64,000 nucleotides of DNA from Branchipolynoe longqiensis (Eukaryota; Annelida; Polychaeta; Phyllodocida; Polynoidae): contig CM059196.1 of the NCBI GenBank assembly GCA_030323885.1, positions 44,836,293 to 44,900,292 of the forward strand. Direction: 5' to 3'. Position numbers and translations under genes: made by a program. Below, piece after piece: positions 34,040 to 44,091 of the stretch. The notes under the pieces are model-generated. The model did no database searches and was not told the origin of the DNA. It was given only the letters and a program-made list of their open reading frames with translations. The first letter of the stretch is position 1; every line of letters starts with the position of its first letter.

Positions 34040-34285
34040 TGTGAACCAGACAGGATGGCTGAATGAGTTAGAGCCTCCGTCTCCTATGTTTGGTAGATCG
34101 TGCGGTCGTGGGTTCGAATCCTGGTCGAGTCAAATCAATGACTTACAAATTGATACCTGTCACTTCCTAGCCAGGTGCTTGGCATTATTAGGATAGGGCA
34201 AGGAGCAGTGGAATGAGGTAGACCAATCGCCTGCGACTGAAATTTCCTCTGCTTAAACAACTAATGTACCAATAAAAGAAAAACA
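34040..34285 (+). mobile_element. SINE-A1 with beta tail
   Basis: Head with GGGTTCGAATCCTGG, body to GATAGGGCAAGGAG, then beta tail ending AACAACTAATGTACCAAT. Confidence 0.85.
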
Positions 34286-34289
34286 CTAC

Positions 34290-34345
34290 TACTGGCCAGC
34301 ATTGAAAACAAGCCTGGCTACCCAGGCTTACATGCTATGGACAGT
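34290..34345 (+). repeat. Gamma-tail-like hairpin block
   Basis: GAAAACAAGCCTGGCTACCC then AGGCTTACATG and GACAGTATAAAT. It matches the gamma tail with an 8-bp stem AAGCCTGG/CCAGGCTT at 34310-34329. It lies 3' of a beta tail, so it may be another SINE's remnant. Confidence 0.6.
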
Positions 34346-34913
34346 ATAAATACAGCCTCAATTTAAAAAAAAAGAAAAACAAAAGAGGGGGGTATGTTAT
34401 CTAGATCTAAAGCCCACCGGAGACTATAGGATACAGCAAGCTGTCCGTCAGTGTAACCCGGAGGGCGATGCAGTGTTGACCTATATAGATTGGTAAAGGG
34501 GTGGGCTGTAACCTCTCACCTCCTCCGGAACCCCATGCTGCCCACACACTCCGCCTCCCCAAGACGCCCCCCCCCCTCACCCTCCACCCCCAATACCCCG
34601 CCACGCCCCCCCCCCCACCCCGCCCCACCCAGCCCACAATCTCCCCGTTGCCATAGCAACTATAAATGGCCAGACATCCTCTGAACAGCCTCACTCTCTT
34701 CCAAGGCGAGCAGACGACATTAGAGGAACTATCAATATAGTATTAGTATCAGGAAGCGAGTTGCTCTTTTTAATATCTCCCACCTGCCTAAGGATCCTTA
34801 TCATTTTCTTTACATTTTTTGGGTAGGTTATTTATTTCTCTCTTTTTTTAATCTTTTTTTTTTATGATCGTGTTAATTGTATGTACTAGTTTTCGCCGTG
34901 TGCAGTAGTTAGT

Positions 34914-35097
34914 TGTTGTTTGTTTGTTTGTTGTTGTTTTACGTCCTAGCAACATCTAAGGTCATATCAGGACGGGTACCGACTTGTGACAGTCCGCACT
35001 CATGGCGACTTTATAATGCTGTCCCACTGGGAAACCAGGCCGCCGGCACCATGACCTGGTATCCCACTCTGTCACATTATCCTGACACTGAGCACTG
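34914..35097 (-). mobile_element. 5'-truncated SINE-A alpha tail with perfect TSD
   Basis: Contains only the alpha half. Perfect 10-bp duplication AGTAGTTAGT at 34904-34913 and 35098-35107. Stem CGTCCT/AGGACG in the element sense. Confidence 0.9.
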
Positions 35098-35163
35098 AGT
35101 AGTTAGTACTCATAATCCATATGGATTGATTTCCTTTATCAATAATTTCGGTAAACAAAGACA

Positions 35164-35250
35164 AAGCAGGGGAAATTTCAATCGCAGACAATTGGTCTTC
35201 TTCACTAAATTGTTCCTTGCCGTATCCCTTTAATGCCGAGCTTTAGACGA
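35164..35250 (-). mobile_element. SINE-A beta-tail fragment
   Basis: CAGGGGAAATTTCAATCGCA to TGTTCCTTGCC, then an eroded body. Confidence 0.65.
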
Positions 35251-35276
35251 TGTAGTAACAAGTTTCAGTTTTCAAG

Positions 35277-35450
35277 TACAGTATAACCCCGTTAAACCAA
35301 ACTTGACCCTAGACATTTGTTTGGATAAACCAATCATTGGTTTAACCAGTTAACCGAGCTTTGACTTTGACTTGGCTTTGGCAAAAACGGGGGTGCATTA
35401 TGAATCTCCAATGTATGTGGACACTATGATTATTGTTTTTTATGTATATA
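35277..35450. mobile_element. Half of a pogo-like foldback element
   Basis: Starts TACAGTATAACCCCGTTAAA, the same terminus type as the adjoining element. A TA dinucleotide marks the left edge. No matching right end of its own is seen. Confidence 0.55.
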
Positions 35451-35776
35451 CAGTTTAACCCCTTTAAACCAACCTTGGTTAAATCAAACGATCCGTTAAT
35501 CCAAACTTTTTTCGGCAACCTGGCAAAATACTACCATTTATCATATCAAAAAGTCTCAGATGACCTTAAAACCACATGAAAGTTTGCTTTAACTGTACCG
35601 GAAGTAGCCTCGGGCTGACAATTTTCTTTGGATTAACCGATACTTTGGATTAACCGACTTTGGTTTAACCAACTTTTTGTATATGATAAATGGTAGTATT
35701 TTGCCGGGCCGCCGAAAAAAGTTTAGATTAACCAATCGTTTGGTTTAACCGAGCTTGGTTTAACGGGGTTGTACTG
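35451..35776. mobile_element. Pogo/mariner-like foldback element, ~100-bp TIRs
   Basis: Left arm CAGTTTAACCCCTTTAAACC and right arm, inverted, CAGTACAACCCCGTTAAACC pair for about 100 bp, through GGCAAAATACTACCATTTAT. A TA lies at each edge (35449-35450, 35777-35778). No ORF; the terminus resembles pogo/Tigger ends (CAGTAYAA). Confidence 0.8.
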
Positions 35777-35779
35777 TAA

Positions 35780-35870
35780 TTAGTTTGACTCGGCCAGGTT
35801 TCGAACCCCATCGCGCATAGCACTGTATGGATGAGATGATATCCAAGCTTTATTCACCTTCGGTCTGTCA
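35780..35870 (-). mobile_element. SINE-A head fragment, eroded
   Basis: TTTGACTCGGCCAGGTTTCG then a decayed anticodon-side region. Confidence 0.5.
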
Positions 35871-35893
35871 CGAACGCCTCATTAGCCATTTGG

Positions 35894-36195
35894 TTAAAGT
35901 TGCATAGTCCGATGAAAGCATTCAATTTCAAAAGCAAATCCCTTATTTACATGTGAACCTACATATCCACTTTATATACCTGCACAGGTATTAACTATTT
36001 GTGGTTATATAGAAGGGCGGACTAAGTCAATTCAACAGAACCTGTTACTCTTGACAGGTTGAAGTATATGGTGTCAAAGCTTTGACAAGCACGCCAAGAT
36101 TAATTATCAATTTTTACACTTCAAATGCTCCTAAGTTAGTCATTTTAACACAAACTTTCTTCAATCTAAAATTTAGGTTTAGGTTGCTCAATGCA
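35894..36195 (+). mobile_element. MITE-1 short form, 3' truncated
   Basis: TTAAAGTTGCATAGTCCGAT start and full body; it breaks at a C homopolymer near 36200. Confidence 0.8.
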
Positions 36196-36308
36196 GACCC
36201 CCCCCCCCCCCCCTCAACTCCAGATCGCTCCAACCGCACCTCGCCAGACTCCTCCAGACGAGGTTGGCGAATAACACCGAGTTTATTCCATACACAGTAA
36301 CTTTTTTG

Positions 36309-36520
36309 GGGGGTACATTAGTTGTTTAAGCATGGGAAATTTCAATTGTGGAGGATTGGTCTTCCTCATTCCAGTGCTCCTTGACCTATCCTAATAATGC
36401 CGAGCGCCTGGCTAGGAAGCGACAAGTATCAATTTTTAAGTCATTGGTTTGACTCGACCAGGGTTCAAACCCACCACCCCATGATCTACCAAACACGGGA
36501 GACGTGTTTGGTAGTTCAGG
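36309..36520 (-). mobile_element. SINE-A1 with beta tail
   Basis: GTACATTAGTTGTTTAAGCA (tail) to CCATGATCTACCAAACACGG (head, 5' truncated). A gamma-like fragment AGGCTTGTTTTCAATG abuts it at 36518-36535. Confidence 0.8.
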
Positions 36521-36535
36521 CTTGTTTTCAATGAT

Positions 36536-37280
36536 GGCCAGCTGTAGTGTTGGTGTTGTCTTACCAAACAGTAGCTCCTGATACATTATTTGATTGCCTG
36601 CATTTCAGTTGCAGATAGATAGTTTGTTGGTATGGTTAGTAGCCTATGTTAGTTTTTTTTGGGACCCTCTTGGCATTGTATTTTTGTTCTATTCTTATTA
36701 CTATGTTAGTTGTTTTCTTAAGGTTCTATGTTAGTGTTTTGGGGTTTTCTTGGGAAGAGTTTTCCACTTGTTTCTACTTAATTCTATACTAGCCTATTTT
36801 ATGTACATGTCCATAGGATTGTACGTAATAGGTGGTTGACTTATGTTTGTTTGGATTTGATTTGATTTATATTGTTGTTGGACATGTTATCTGGCTTTTA
36901 TATTTCCGGTTTTCCCATCCTGGGCTGTCCAGTTGGTGGGCCGTGACATATCACCTGCCCCCTTGTGGTGTAGTTCAGTTGGGGTTCCCAGTTTTTATTT
37001 TGCACAGATAAGTTTTTATTTTGCCTCAGTATAAACCAAAGTGATCCATCCCTCGATATGGATATACACATATATATATACATATATATAGCATATGTGT
37101 ATATAAGTATAATTATATATTTAAGCAGTCTAATGGTTGCATACAAGGACCTAGATAGCACAAGTCTGGTTGGAGAATATATATGCATAGTATATATTCT
37201 TTGGTAGGAAATGTATCAAATAACCTACCAAAGTATTAGTTTGAGATCCCACCAACAGTGCCTCCACACCGCCTTGCAGT
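36536..37280. other. T-rich sequence, short (TA)n, no gene seen
   Basis: GTTAGTTT and TTTGTTC words; a TA/CATATA stretch at 37060-37110. A 96-codon minus frame at 36898-37188 has no recognisable motif. Confidence 0.5.
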
Positions 37281-37289
37281 AGAAAGGCA

Positions 37290-37605
37290 AGGTCGGTTGT
37301 TGGGGGTTTACATCCTGGCATCATCTAAGGTCATATCAGCATGAGTACCGACTTGGGATAGTGCACACTCATGGCAACTTTATAGTGCTGCCTCACTGAG
37401 AGACCAAGCTGCTGGTACAATGACCTGATTTCCCACCCAGTCACATTTACCCTGACACTGAGCTAAACAGTCCTTGCGCTATGCTAGTAATGTCAAGCGC
37501 CATGCTAGGTGGCGAACAGTATCAATTTTGTAAGTCATTGGTTTGCCTCGGCCGAGATCCAAAATCCCAATCTTCTGCATGGGAAACCTGCGTTCTTACT
37601 GAGTG
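37290..37605 (-). mobile_element. SINE-A2, alpha tail
   Basis: Tail to head in reverse, full length; B box eroded to GAGATCCAAAATCCC on the plus strand. Confidence 0.8.
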
Positions 37606-37640
37606 CATGCGGGTTGGCTGACACATTGTCCATTGCCCAG

Positions 37641-37934
37641 TTCGATATAGTTTGTGTCGACAACATAGACGAATGCGGGAAGGGCCAGCATTACAGTGTG
37701 GCGATATACGCAGGACAATACTATTACATCTGTAGATGCTGTCTGATAGATGACTCACTAGTGTATAGGCACGTCGGGATGGCCCTATTGTACGTGACTA
37801 AGTACTTCCGGTCAATACCGCCGTTGTACCGAGTCAATATGGCCTTCCTCAGTAACAACCCGCCAGTTCGCTCCCTGGACACTGCACAGTGGCTGCCTTC
37901 CCAGACGCCTTTACCGGATGCGCTGGCTGAACTG
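37641..37934 (+). CDS. Candidate internal exon, 98 codons, no known domain
   Basis: The product is not recognised. A continuous frame crosses a non-repetitive patch between two inverted SINEs. It is bounded by a plausible acceptor (CCATTGCCCAG, ending 37640) and a plausible donor (CTG/GTAAGAG at 37934/37935). The length is 294 nt, phase 0 at both ends. The peptide has ordinary composition, with a Tyr/Cys-rich stretch (AIYAGQYYYICRCCLIDD) about residues 25-42 and an IPPLYRVNMAFLSNNPP segment after it. The donor falls in the tRNA-like head of the right-hand SINE, so SINE exonisation is possible. No ATG is required for an internal exon. Chance openness between repeats is the alternative. Confidence 0.25.
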
Positions 37935-38228
37935 GTAAGAGTGGAAGGTCAGGATTTGAATCCCAGCCGAGTCAAACCAATGACTTACAAAATTGATACT
38001 GTTCGCCTGGCGCTTGGCATTACTAGCATAGCGCAAGGACTAGTTAGCTCAGTGTCAGGGTAAATGTGACTGGGTGGGAAATCAGGTCATGGTCTTAGCA
38101 GCCTGGTCTCCCAGTGGGGCAGTACTATAAATATAAATTTGCCATGAGTGTGCACTGTCACAGGTCGTTACCTATCCTGATGTGACTTTATATGTTTCTA
38201 GGATGTAAAACAACCACAAACAAACCGA
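37905..38228 (+). mobile_element. SINE-A2, alpha tail
   Basis: Head with GGATTTGAATCCCAGCC, body, alpha tail ending GGATGTAAAACAACCAC. It is inverted relative to the copy at 37290. Confidence 0.8.
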
Positions 38229-38324
38229 GCCTTCCCAGCCCCTCCCAGCTCTCACACTGCCAATCCGCTCCTCAGAGACAACTCGCTGATGCTTGATCCC
38301 AGTAACACTGTCTGCCAATTCATT

Positions 38325-38412
38325 GCGGTTTTATATCTTAACAATGAGGTTTACCACAGGGTCATATCGGCAAGGATATCGATCTGTAACAGAGCACACT
38401 CGTGGCTGCTTC
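38325..38412 (-). mobile_element. Alpha-tail fragment
   Basis: GTCATATCGGCAAGGATATC and CAGAGCACACTCGTGGC words of the tail in reverse. Confidence 0.5.
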
Positions 38413-38423
38413 AAAAGGCGACT

Positions 38424-38508
38424 TTAAAGCCGCATAATCACATGTTTCAAAGCCAAAACAAGTATTTAGATTTCCTTCGACGTACCTAACTTAGATACTG
38501 ATGCAGCT
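38424..38508 (+). mobile_element. MITE-1 5' fragment
   Basis: TTAAAGCCGCATAATCACAT to TTAGATACTGATGCA, cut by the following SINE. Confidence 0.65.
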
Positions 38509-38509
38509 A

Positions 38510-38665
38510 TCACACGAGATGACCGAATGAGTTGAGGGCCCACCTCCCGTTTTGGTAGGGCGGGCAACTCAAACACCCGGTGTCGATCCCTGGCCGAGTC
38601 AAACCAATGGTTTAACAATTTATTCTTGTCGCTACCTAGCTTGGTGACCATGCCGAAGAATTCCA
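38510..38665 (+). mobile_element. SINE-A1 head and body, 3' truncated
   Basis: GATGACCGAATGAGTTGAGG, B box GGTGTCGATCCCTGG; it stops in the body before any tail. Confidence 0.65.
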
Positions 38666-38689
38666 AGGACAGTCCTCGTTAAAGACCGA

Positions 38690-39290
38690 CACCGAATGCC
38701 CTTCATTATCAGTTTAAAAAAATGAACTATTGATGCAACATGGGAGTTCAAGTAGGTCTCGTGGGACTATTATAGTTGTACAAACAGTTCATCGATCATA
38801 ATTCGCCATTAAATCCAGATTAAGACCTCTTATCGCCTTATCAGTATGACAATAATTACTATTGATTCAAACAAAGCCATCGAATGTGCTCGCACAGATT
38901 TCCTAGGTGGTTCATGGTAGTTTAGTCCAAAGTCTTTGATGCTGAACCCAGAGAAGGATCTGATTTTTACAATGGATCTCCGTCTGCCGAGTGGCAACAC
39001 TCATTGTACTCCGGCGGTAAAACACCATAAGACTTATAGCAGTAATTCAACTCAGTTCTCCCGTATTGGGACAAGGCAATTATCTCTATTACAATTGGGA
39101 ATCCAGATAAGTTAATTGGCAATTAAACGTCAGGTTCGGGCGCTTTTGTCAACTAAGCCAGCGAGGATGTGTTCGATTGAAGCCTGGTGTTGATTGGCCA
39201 GTTGCGAATTGATGGTGGCTCAATGTCTGTAACACAACGCTAATGGACTGCTGTCTACCAACAGGGTGAACCTACTTACAATGAGCTCCC
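38690..39290. other. No feature recognised
   Basis: Mixed-composition sequence without a convincing frame or repeat. Confidence 0.5.
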
Positions 39291-39299
39291 GGTAGTATG

Positions 39300-39602
39300 G
39301 TTGGTTGGTTGGGGTTTTCCGTCCTGGCAACATCTAAGGTTATAGGTACCAACTCGTGACAGTGCGCCCTCATAGCTACTTTATAGTGCTGCCCTACTGG
39401 GAGACCAGGCCACCAGCAGCATGACCTGATATCCCACTCAGTCATATTATCCTGACACTGAGCCAACCAGTCTTTGCCCTATCATGATAATGCCAAGCGT
39501 CTGGCTAGCAAGCGACAAGTATCAATTTCATAAGTCATTGCTTTGACTCGGGAACCAAACTCCCGACCTTCCGAGCTCTACCGATTCGGCTACCGCGCCC
39601 CG
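39300..39602 (-). mobile_element. SINE-A2, alpha tail
   Basis: Tail to head in reverse. The head ends CGATTCGGCTACCGCGCCC; the tail lacks a few bases of the TGATATGACC segment. Confidence 0.8.
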
Positions 39603-39663
39603 TACTCACATAGTGTTGGCAACACTTTATTTATGTCGTGGGGGGGTGGGGGAGAGGGGGTGA

Positions 39664-39711
39664 TGCAAATGGGAAATATTGCGCCTAGAGCGGGAATCGA
39701 ACCCACATCTC
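39664..39711 (-). mobile_element. SINE-C core fragment
   Basis: GGGAAATATTGCGCCTAGAG and GAATCGAACCCACATCT: B-box half of SINE-C in reverse. Confidence 0.65.
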
Positions 39712-39718
39712 AAAACAA

Positions 39719-40520
39719 TTATCAGAAACTCAATACCATCGGATCATGCAACTTTAGTAGTACATTGTGTAACTGCTGACGCCCCCCCCCCACACAACTT
39801 GAAATATCTCCAAAATTAGCTATTAATTTCACTGATCTAAAGAGAAGTAGATAGTAACCAGATATGTTTAATAAATAATTTACTCCAGCACCAAATATTA
39901 ACTCTAGAGAAGTAGATTATATTATAATTATCAACCTAATATGTTTATCTAAATCAATAATTTAAACTCCCCACCAAATATGAACTATAGAGAAGTCAAT
40001 AGTAACGACAAACCTAATACGTTTACTAAATTAATAACTTAATCCCACGACCTATTTTTTTTTTTTGGTCCATTAGTTGTTTAAGCAGGGGAAATTTCAG
40101 TCATAGACGACTGGTCTTCCTCATTCCACTGCTGGTCGATAGAAAGCTCGAGCCTACACTTTTACTGACCCAAGGGATTTTTAACCTCCCACACCACATA
40201 GACATGGTATGAGAGTAACCGGCCCTTTGATGACGCTGTAAGTTATACACAGCGTTGGAAATCCAAATTGGCAGAGCTGGGGGCACATGGAATCAAACCG
40301 CCGACCCTCAGATTAGGAGTCTGACCTAGAAAAAAGTCAGACACTCTAACCACTCCGCCACAGAGAACGCCTATAATTAACTCAAACGAAATAGATAATA
40401 ATCATCAACCTAATACTTTTATCTAAATAAATAATTTAACCCCCTTCAAATATTAACTATAAAGAAGTAGATAATAATGATAAACCAGCTATGTTTATCT
40501 AAAAAGTAATGGTAGCCATT
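39719..40520 (+). repeat. MITE-1-derived tandem array, split by SINE-B
   Basis: The array begins with a MITE-1 end (CATCGGATCATGCAACTTTA). Units of about 65-83 bp then repeat AGAGAAGTAGATARTAA, CAACCTAATATGTTTATCTA and AATAATTTAA, words of the MITE-1 3' half. Units lie both left (39800-40050) and right (40373-40510) of the inserted SINE-B. Confidence 0.65.
40056..40371 (-). mobile_element. SINE-B with beta tail, full length
   Basis: T run, beta tail (hairpin CAGTCG/TGACTG), body, head ending CAGAGAACGCC. A short CCTAT at both edges may be the duplication. Confidence 0.9.
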
Positions 40521-40631
40521 CAAAAGAATCAGGCTTTACAACTTAAAAGTGCCGTGAGACTGAGAGACAAAGGCGCTATATCCAGACCCGATTTTCTCGC
40601 TAACCTCCTGTAGAAACTACCCAGTCGTCAT

Positions 40632-41796
40632 TGTCACCAGTTTATACAAACCAATGCTTGGATTTGTGGCTGTGTACATAGGCTTTGAGGAAAACAATAC
40701 AGACAAAGAGAAAGGAAGAGAGTAAAGTGTGAGCGAGAGTCCAGCTTTGCTTGCTTGGTTGCTTTTGGGGGGGTTCGTAACCTTACGATGGTTACCGGCT
40801 GCAAAACTGCAGCAATATAGAAAGGCCCCGATAAATCGGTCCAATCTTTGGTTGAAGATTAGTCTTCAGGTGGGATGGTTGTAGAAGCTGGGGATGTCTT
40901 TACAACATTCAAAACGGTGAAGCTTTGGGGCGGCCCCAAATCACTCCAGTCAGGCGGTGGCAGAGCACTCGTATCCAGTAACATTGCCAAGGGTTCAGGA
41001 GGAAGGAATGGGTAAACGTGGGTCCAGCAGGTTCCAGCAACAAGCACAAAGCGATAGAAACAATAAGGTACAGGGCCCCCACCCAAGCAAACAACTCCAT
41101 TGATCAGGGGGAGAAGTAAACCCAGGAGAAAAAAAAGGTAGAGTATAGGACAGAGTAATGAGGAGAGTTTGAGTCAAAGGACCATGTCTCATTGCTCTAT
41201 GGTGACCAGCCGGTGAGCCAAAGACACAGACAGAGTAAGAGTAGAAAGTGAAATGCTGGTGGGCTCCCCCTCCTGGAATTCTTTTCAGACATTATCAAGG
41301 AGGAGCATGGCCATCAGAGAGGAGATAGAGAGAGATGTAGACGAAGTGCGGTCCGGAGAGCAAGTGAGAGAGTCCAGCTCTCTGGTTTATTATATATAGT
41401 ACATGGATTATTGGTATATGATCATGTCATTCACTTCAACCAATACTAGGGATAGGGATGCAGCATTCCCAGTTCCTCCAACAGGGACTCAGCATTTCTG
41501 GTTACCATGACGACCACCAGTGGTCTGCCCAGGACCAGAGCTGGTTGACCTGTGGCCACCACCTTGACCCCTTGTGTGCATTGACCCCTACCTCAGCAGA
41601 GAGCCAGGTCCTGAGTGCACTCACACAGACCTGCCAATCATCCCTATGTCTATAATTACCTGCCCTCAAGCATGGGCAAAGCCATATATATATACACACA
41701 ACATACATATACATACACTCTGGGCCCGGCCACACAGAATAATAATAATAGAGGATTTCCATTTCCCCCCTCTGCTGATTATCAGAATATTTTACA
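40632..41796 (-). mobile_element. Rearranged LTR-element remnant
   Basis: The right part (about 41360-41796) matches the LTR-like block 24490-24885 (TGTAAAATATTC end, AATAAACC then GCTGGACTCTC). The left part (40632-40760) matches the other end of that block. Between them, about 600 bp holds two overlapping minus frames: one with a hydrophobic segment (ALYLIVSIALCLLLEPAG) and one ending PASTTIPPED. These are too short to assign. An LTR pair with a residual interior fits best. Confidence 0.45.
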
Positions 41797-41879
41797 CCAA
41801 TATGCTTTACCTACACACCGTTGCCCTCCCAAGAACTACAACCATAAATCCTCTACCAATAATACTATATTGAACCATC

Positions 41880-42110
41880 GTTCACTCCCCCCCCCTCCCC
41901 TCTTCCCTTCTCCTCCCTGGCCCTTCCACCTCCATCCCCTTCCCCCTACCTCTTTCCCCATCTCCCACCCCTTCCCCTTTATCACCTCCCTCCCCCCGCC
42001 CCTTTCCCATTGCCCCTCCCATTCCCCCGACCCTTCCTCTACCCTCTACCGTCCTATCCCCCCACTCACCCCCCTTCCCCCGTTCCCCTCCTTCCTTACG
42101 CCGCCCTACG
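41880..42110. repeat. C/CT-rich tract
   Basis: CCCCTTCCCC-type words; frames are compositional. Confidence 0.9.
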
Positions 42111-42207
42111 CCGGTGCACTAAATCAAAATAAAATAACCATCCAAATATGTATTACCCCCACAAATATACCAGGACAGCCCGATACCCCGAACTTATCGT
42201 CCAGCAC

Positions 42208-42254
42208 GATAAGACCCGACCTGCGACCTGCGACCTGCGACCTGCGACCTGCGA
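42208..42254. repeat. (CGACCTG)n 7-bp array
   Basis: About six units, with strong CpG content. Confidence 0.9.
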
Positions 42255-42419
42255 CTGGCTGCGTCCCTGTTGGAATCATGCACGGACCCCTTGTCTTCTG
42301 AGAATGACATCACACACTGACTCCTCCAGTATTCACCTACCAATCAGCGACAACAACCACATTTATATCCTTATAGTTGTGATACTTAAATGACCAGACA
42401 TTGGCTTAGAGTAAGTTGT

Positions 42420-42735
42420 GGCGTTCTCTGTGGCGGAGTGGTTAGACTTAGAGTGTCTGACGTTTTTTCTAGGTCAGACTCCTAATCTGAAGGTCGGTGG
42501 TTCGATTCCCATGCCTCCACCTCTGCCAATTTCGATTTCCACAGCTGTGGATAACTTACAGCGTCATTAAAGGCCAGTTGCTCTCATACCATGTCTATGT
42601 GGTGTGGGAGGTTAAAAATCCCCTGGGTCAGTAAAAGTGTAGACTCGGGCTTTCTATCGACAAACTGTCTAATGGTGAAAACAAGTCTATTCAGGCTTAT
42701 CCATGATAGGCAGTATAAATCTTCAAGAAAAGTTG
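42420..42735 (+). mobile_element. SINE-B with gamma tail, full length
   Basis: Starts GGCGTTCTCTGTGGCGGAGT, B box GGTTCGATTCCC, body to CGGGCTTTCTATCGAC, then gamma tail. The hairpin AAGTCT/AGGCTT (42683-42698) has one G-U pair. Confidence 0.9.
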
Positions 42736-42829
42736 AATCTACCTCCTTCAATCGACCCTTTCCATTTACCTTTAATTAGTATGGGGTGGGGGGTGGGAGG
42801 TAGATGACATTCATGATCATGTGACGAGG

Positions 42830-43060
42830 GTATTTATCAATAGCCATAGTTATCAACTTCGTAAAACTTGATCGTGATGGGCATAAATAGCTATGCCATA
42901 GTCTTATCATGGCCATTAACTTAGGGCGGGGGGCACCACCAATGCGCCAAGGAGGAATAGATATATACAGTATATGTTCCCCTTGCATTTATACTCTTAT
43001 AATGCATTATACATCACATATATATATTGATATATATATACATATATTATATGTGCTCTA
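42830..43060 (-). repeat. TA-associated repeat and flanking repeats
   Basis: ATTTATACTCTTATAATGCA and TTATACATCACATATATA are the reverse of the family consensus. The ATCATGGCCATTAACTT words upstream recur at 43260-43560. Confidence 0.5.
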
Positions 43061-43259
43061 TAATCTAGTATGGAAATATAAACAAGGACACTATCCATCT
43101 TCAGTTCCCTATATAATAGTGTATTTGCTGTATGCTATCTAACTGACCCTATGTAATACAGTATTGGCCACACTGGCGCCACCTGTGAGTGGCTCTAACT
43201 AGTCTAAGCACTGTGTCTGGTCATTATCGCCTATAGACCCGTTTGGACGGTCACATTTT

Positions 43260-43317
43260 AAATATATAGCCATCCACTTGGTTAACTCGTTCCCGATGTT
43301 ATATGGGTATATATATA

Positions 43318-43354
<37 letters not shown>

Positions 43355-43372
43355 ATATAAATATATATATGT

Positions 43373-43409
<37 letters not shown>

Positions 43410-43570
43410 CCATCAGCTTGGTTAACATGGTCCTGATGATATATGGGCATAACCATCAAATTGACTAACTTGATCTTGATACAATATGGGCACATATATC
43501 AATGCCATAGTCTCATCAACACCAACAACTTGGTTAACTTGATTCCTATATTATATGGGCATTTATACCA
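43260..43570. repeat. (TA)n and degenerate repeats
   Basis: Two long (TA)n runs (43310-43405), followed by repeats of TTGGTTAACWTGRTCCTGAT and TATATGGGCAT. Confidence 0.8.
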
Positions 43571-43612
43571 CCCACATCCTACCGTTCAACACCCACCACT
43601 CACCTCCCAGTA

Positions 43613-43685
43613 CCCATATACCACCGCCCACCGCCCACCGCCCACTGCCCACCGCCCCACCGCCCACCGCCCACCGCCCACCGTC
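43613..43685. repeat. (CACCGCC)n array
   Basis: 7-bp units, C-rich on the plus strand. Confidence 0.95.
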
Positions 43686-43734
43686 AGTGTTCACCAGGGT
43701 TTGTTCTTGCTGACCCTTCTGGGCAATTGTGTGT

Positions 43735-44040
43735 GTGTGTGTGGCCGCGTGTTCCACTCTTCCCCCTGACCGTCCCCGTCCCCGGGCCGGCTGCCCGCCC
43801 GTCACGCCATGTCCTCCCGGGAACTCGCCCCGGAGCAAGGGCGTGGAGAGGCAGCCCTCACTCCCTCCCTGCCCCCGCCCCCCCCTCCCCCCCACATCGC
43901 CCCTGGTGACAGCCGCGTGACAGCCGGCGTGACAGCAGCGCAACACGGCGCTGTCAACTAACACGGTCACGCCCATCTCCCGGGTCTCCCCTTTCCGGCT
44001 CACGTGACTTTGACCACGTGACGCGCGTCGGTCACGCGAC
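43735..44040. promoter_or_regulatory. CpG-rich patch with clustered CACGTG/GTCACG
   Basis: High GC and CpG. From 43997 it contains CTCACGTGAC, CCACGTGACG and GGTCACGCGAC, with GCGTGACAGC words just upstream. It could be a bHLH-bound promoter or enhancer; no linked exon is recognised. Confidence 0.3.
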
Positions 44041-44091
44041 ATTTGTCGTGTGTACTGTGTTGCCTCCCTCCACCCCCATCCCACCACCACC

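Noticed and set aside
43563..44090. 175-codon minus frame
   Set aside because: Gly/Arg-rich composition follows GC content and a CACCGCC array; no domain is recognised.
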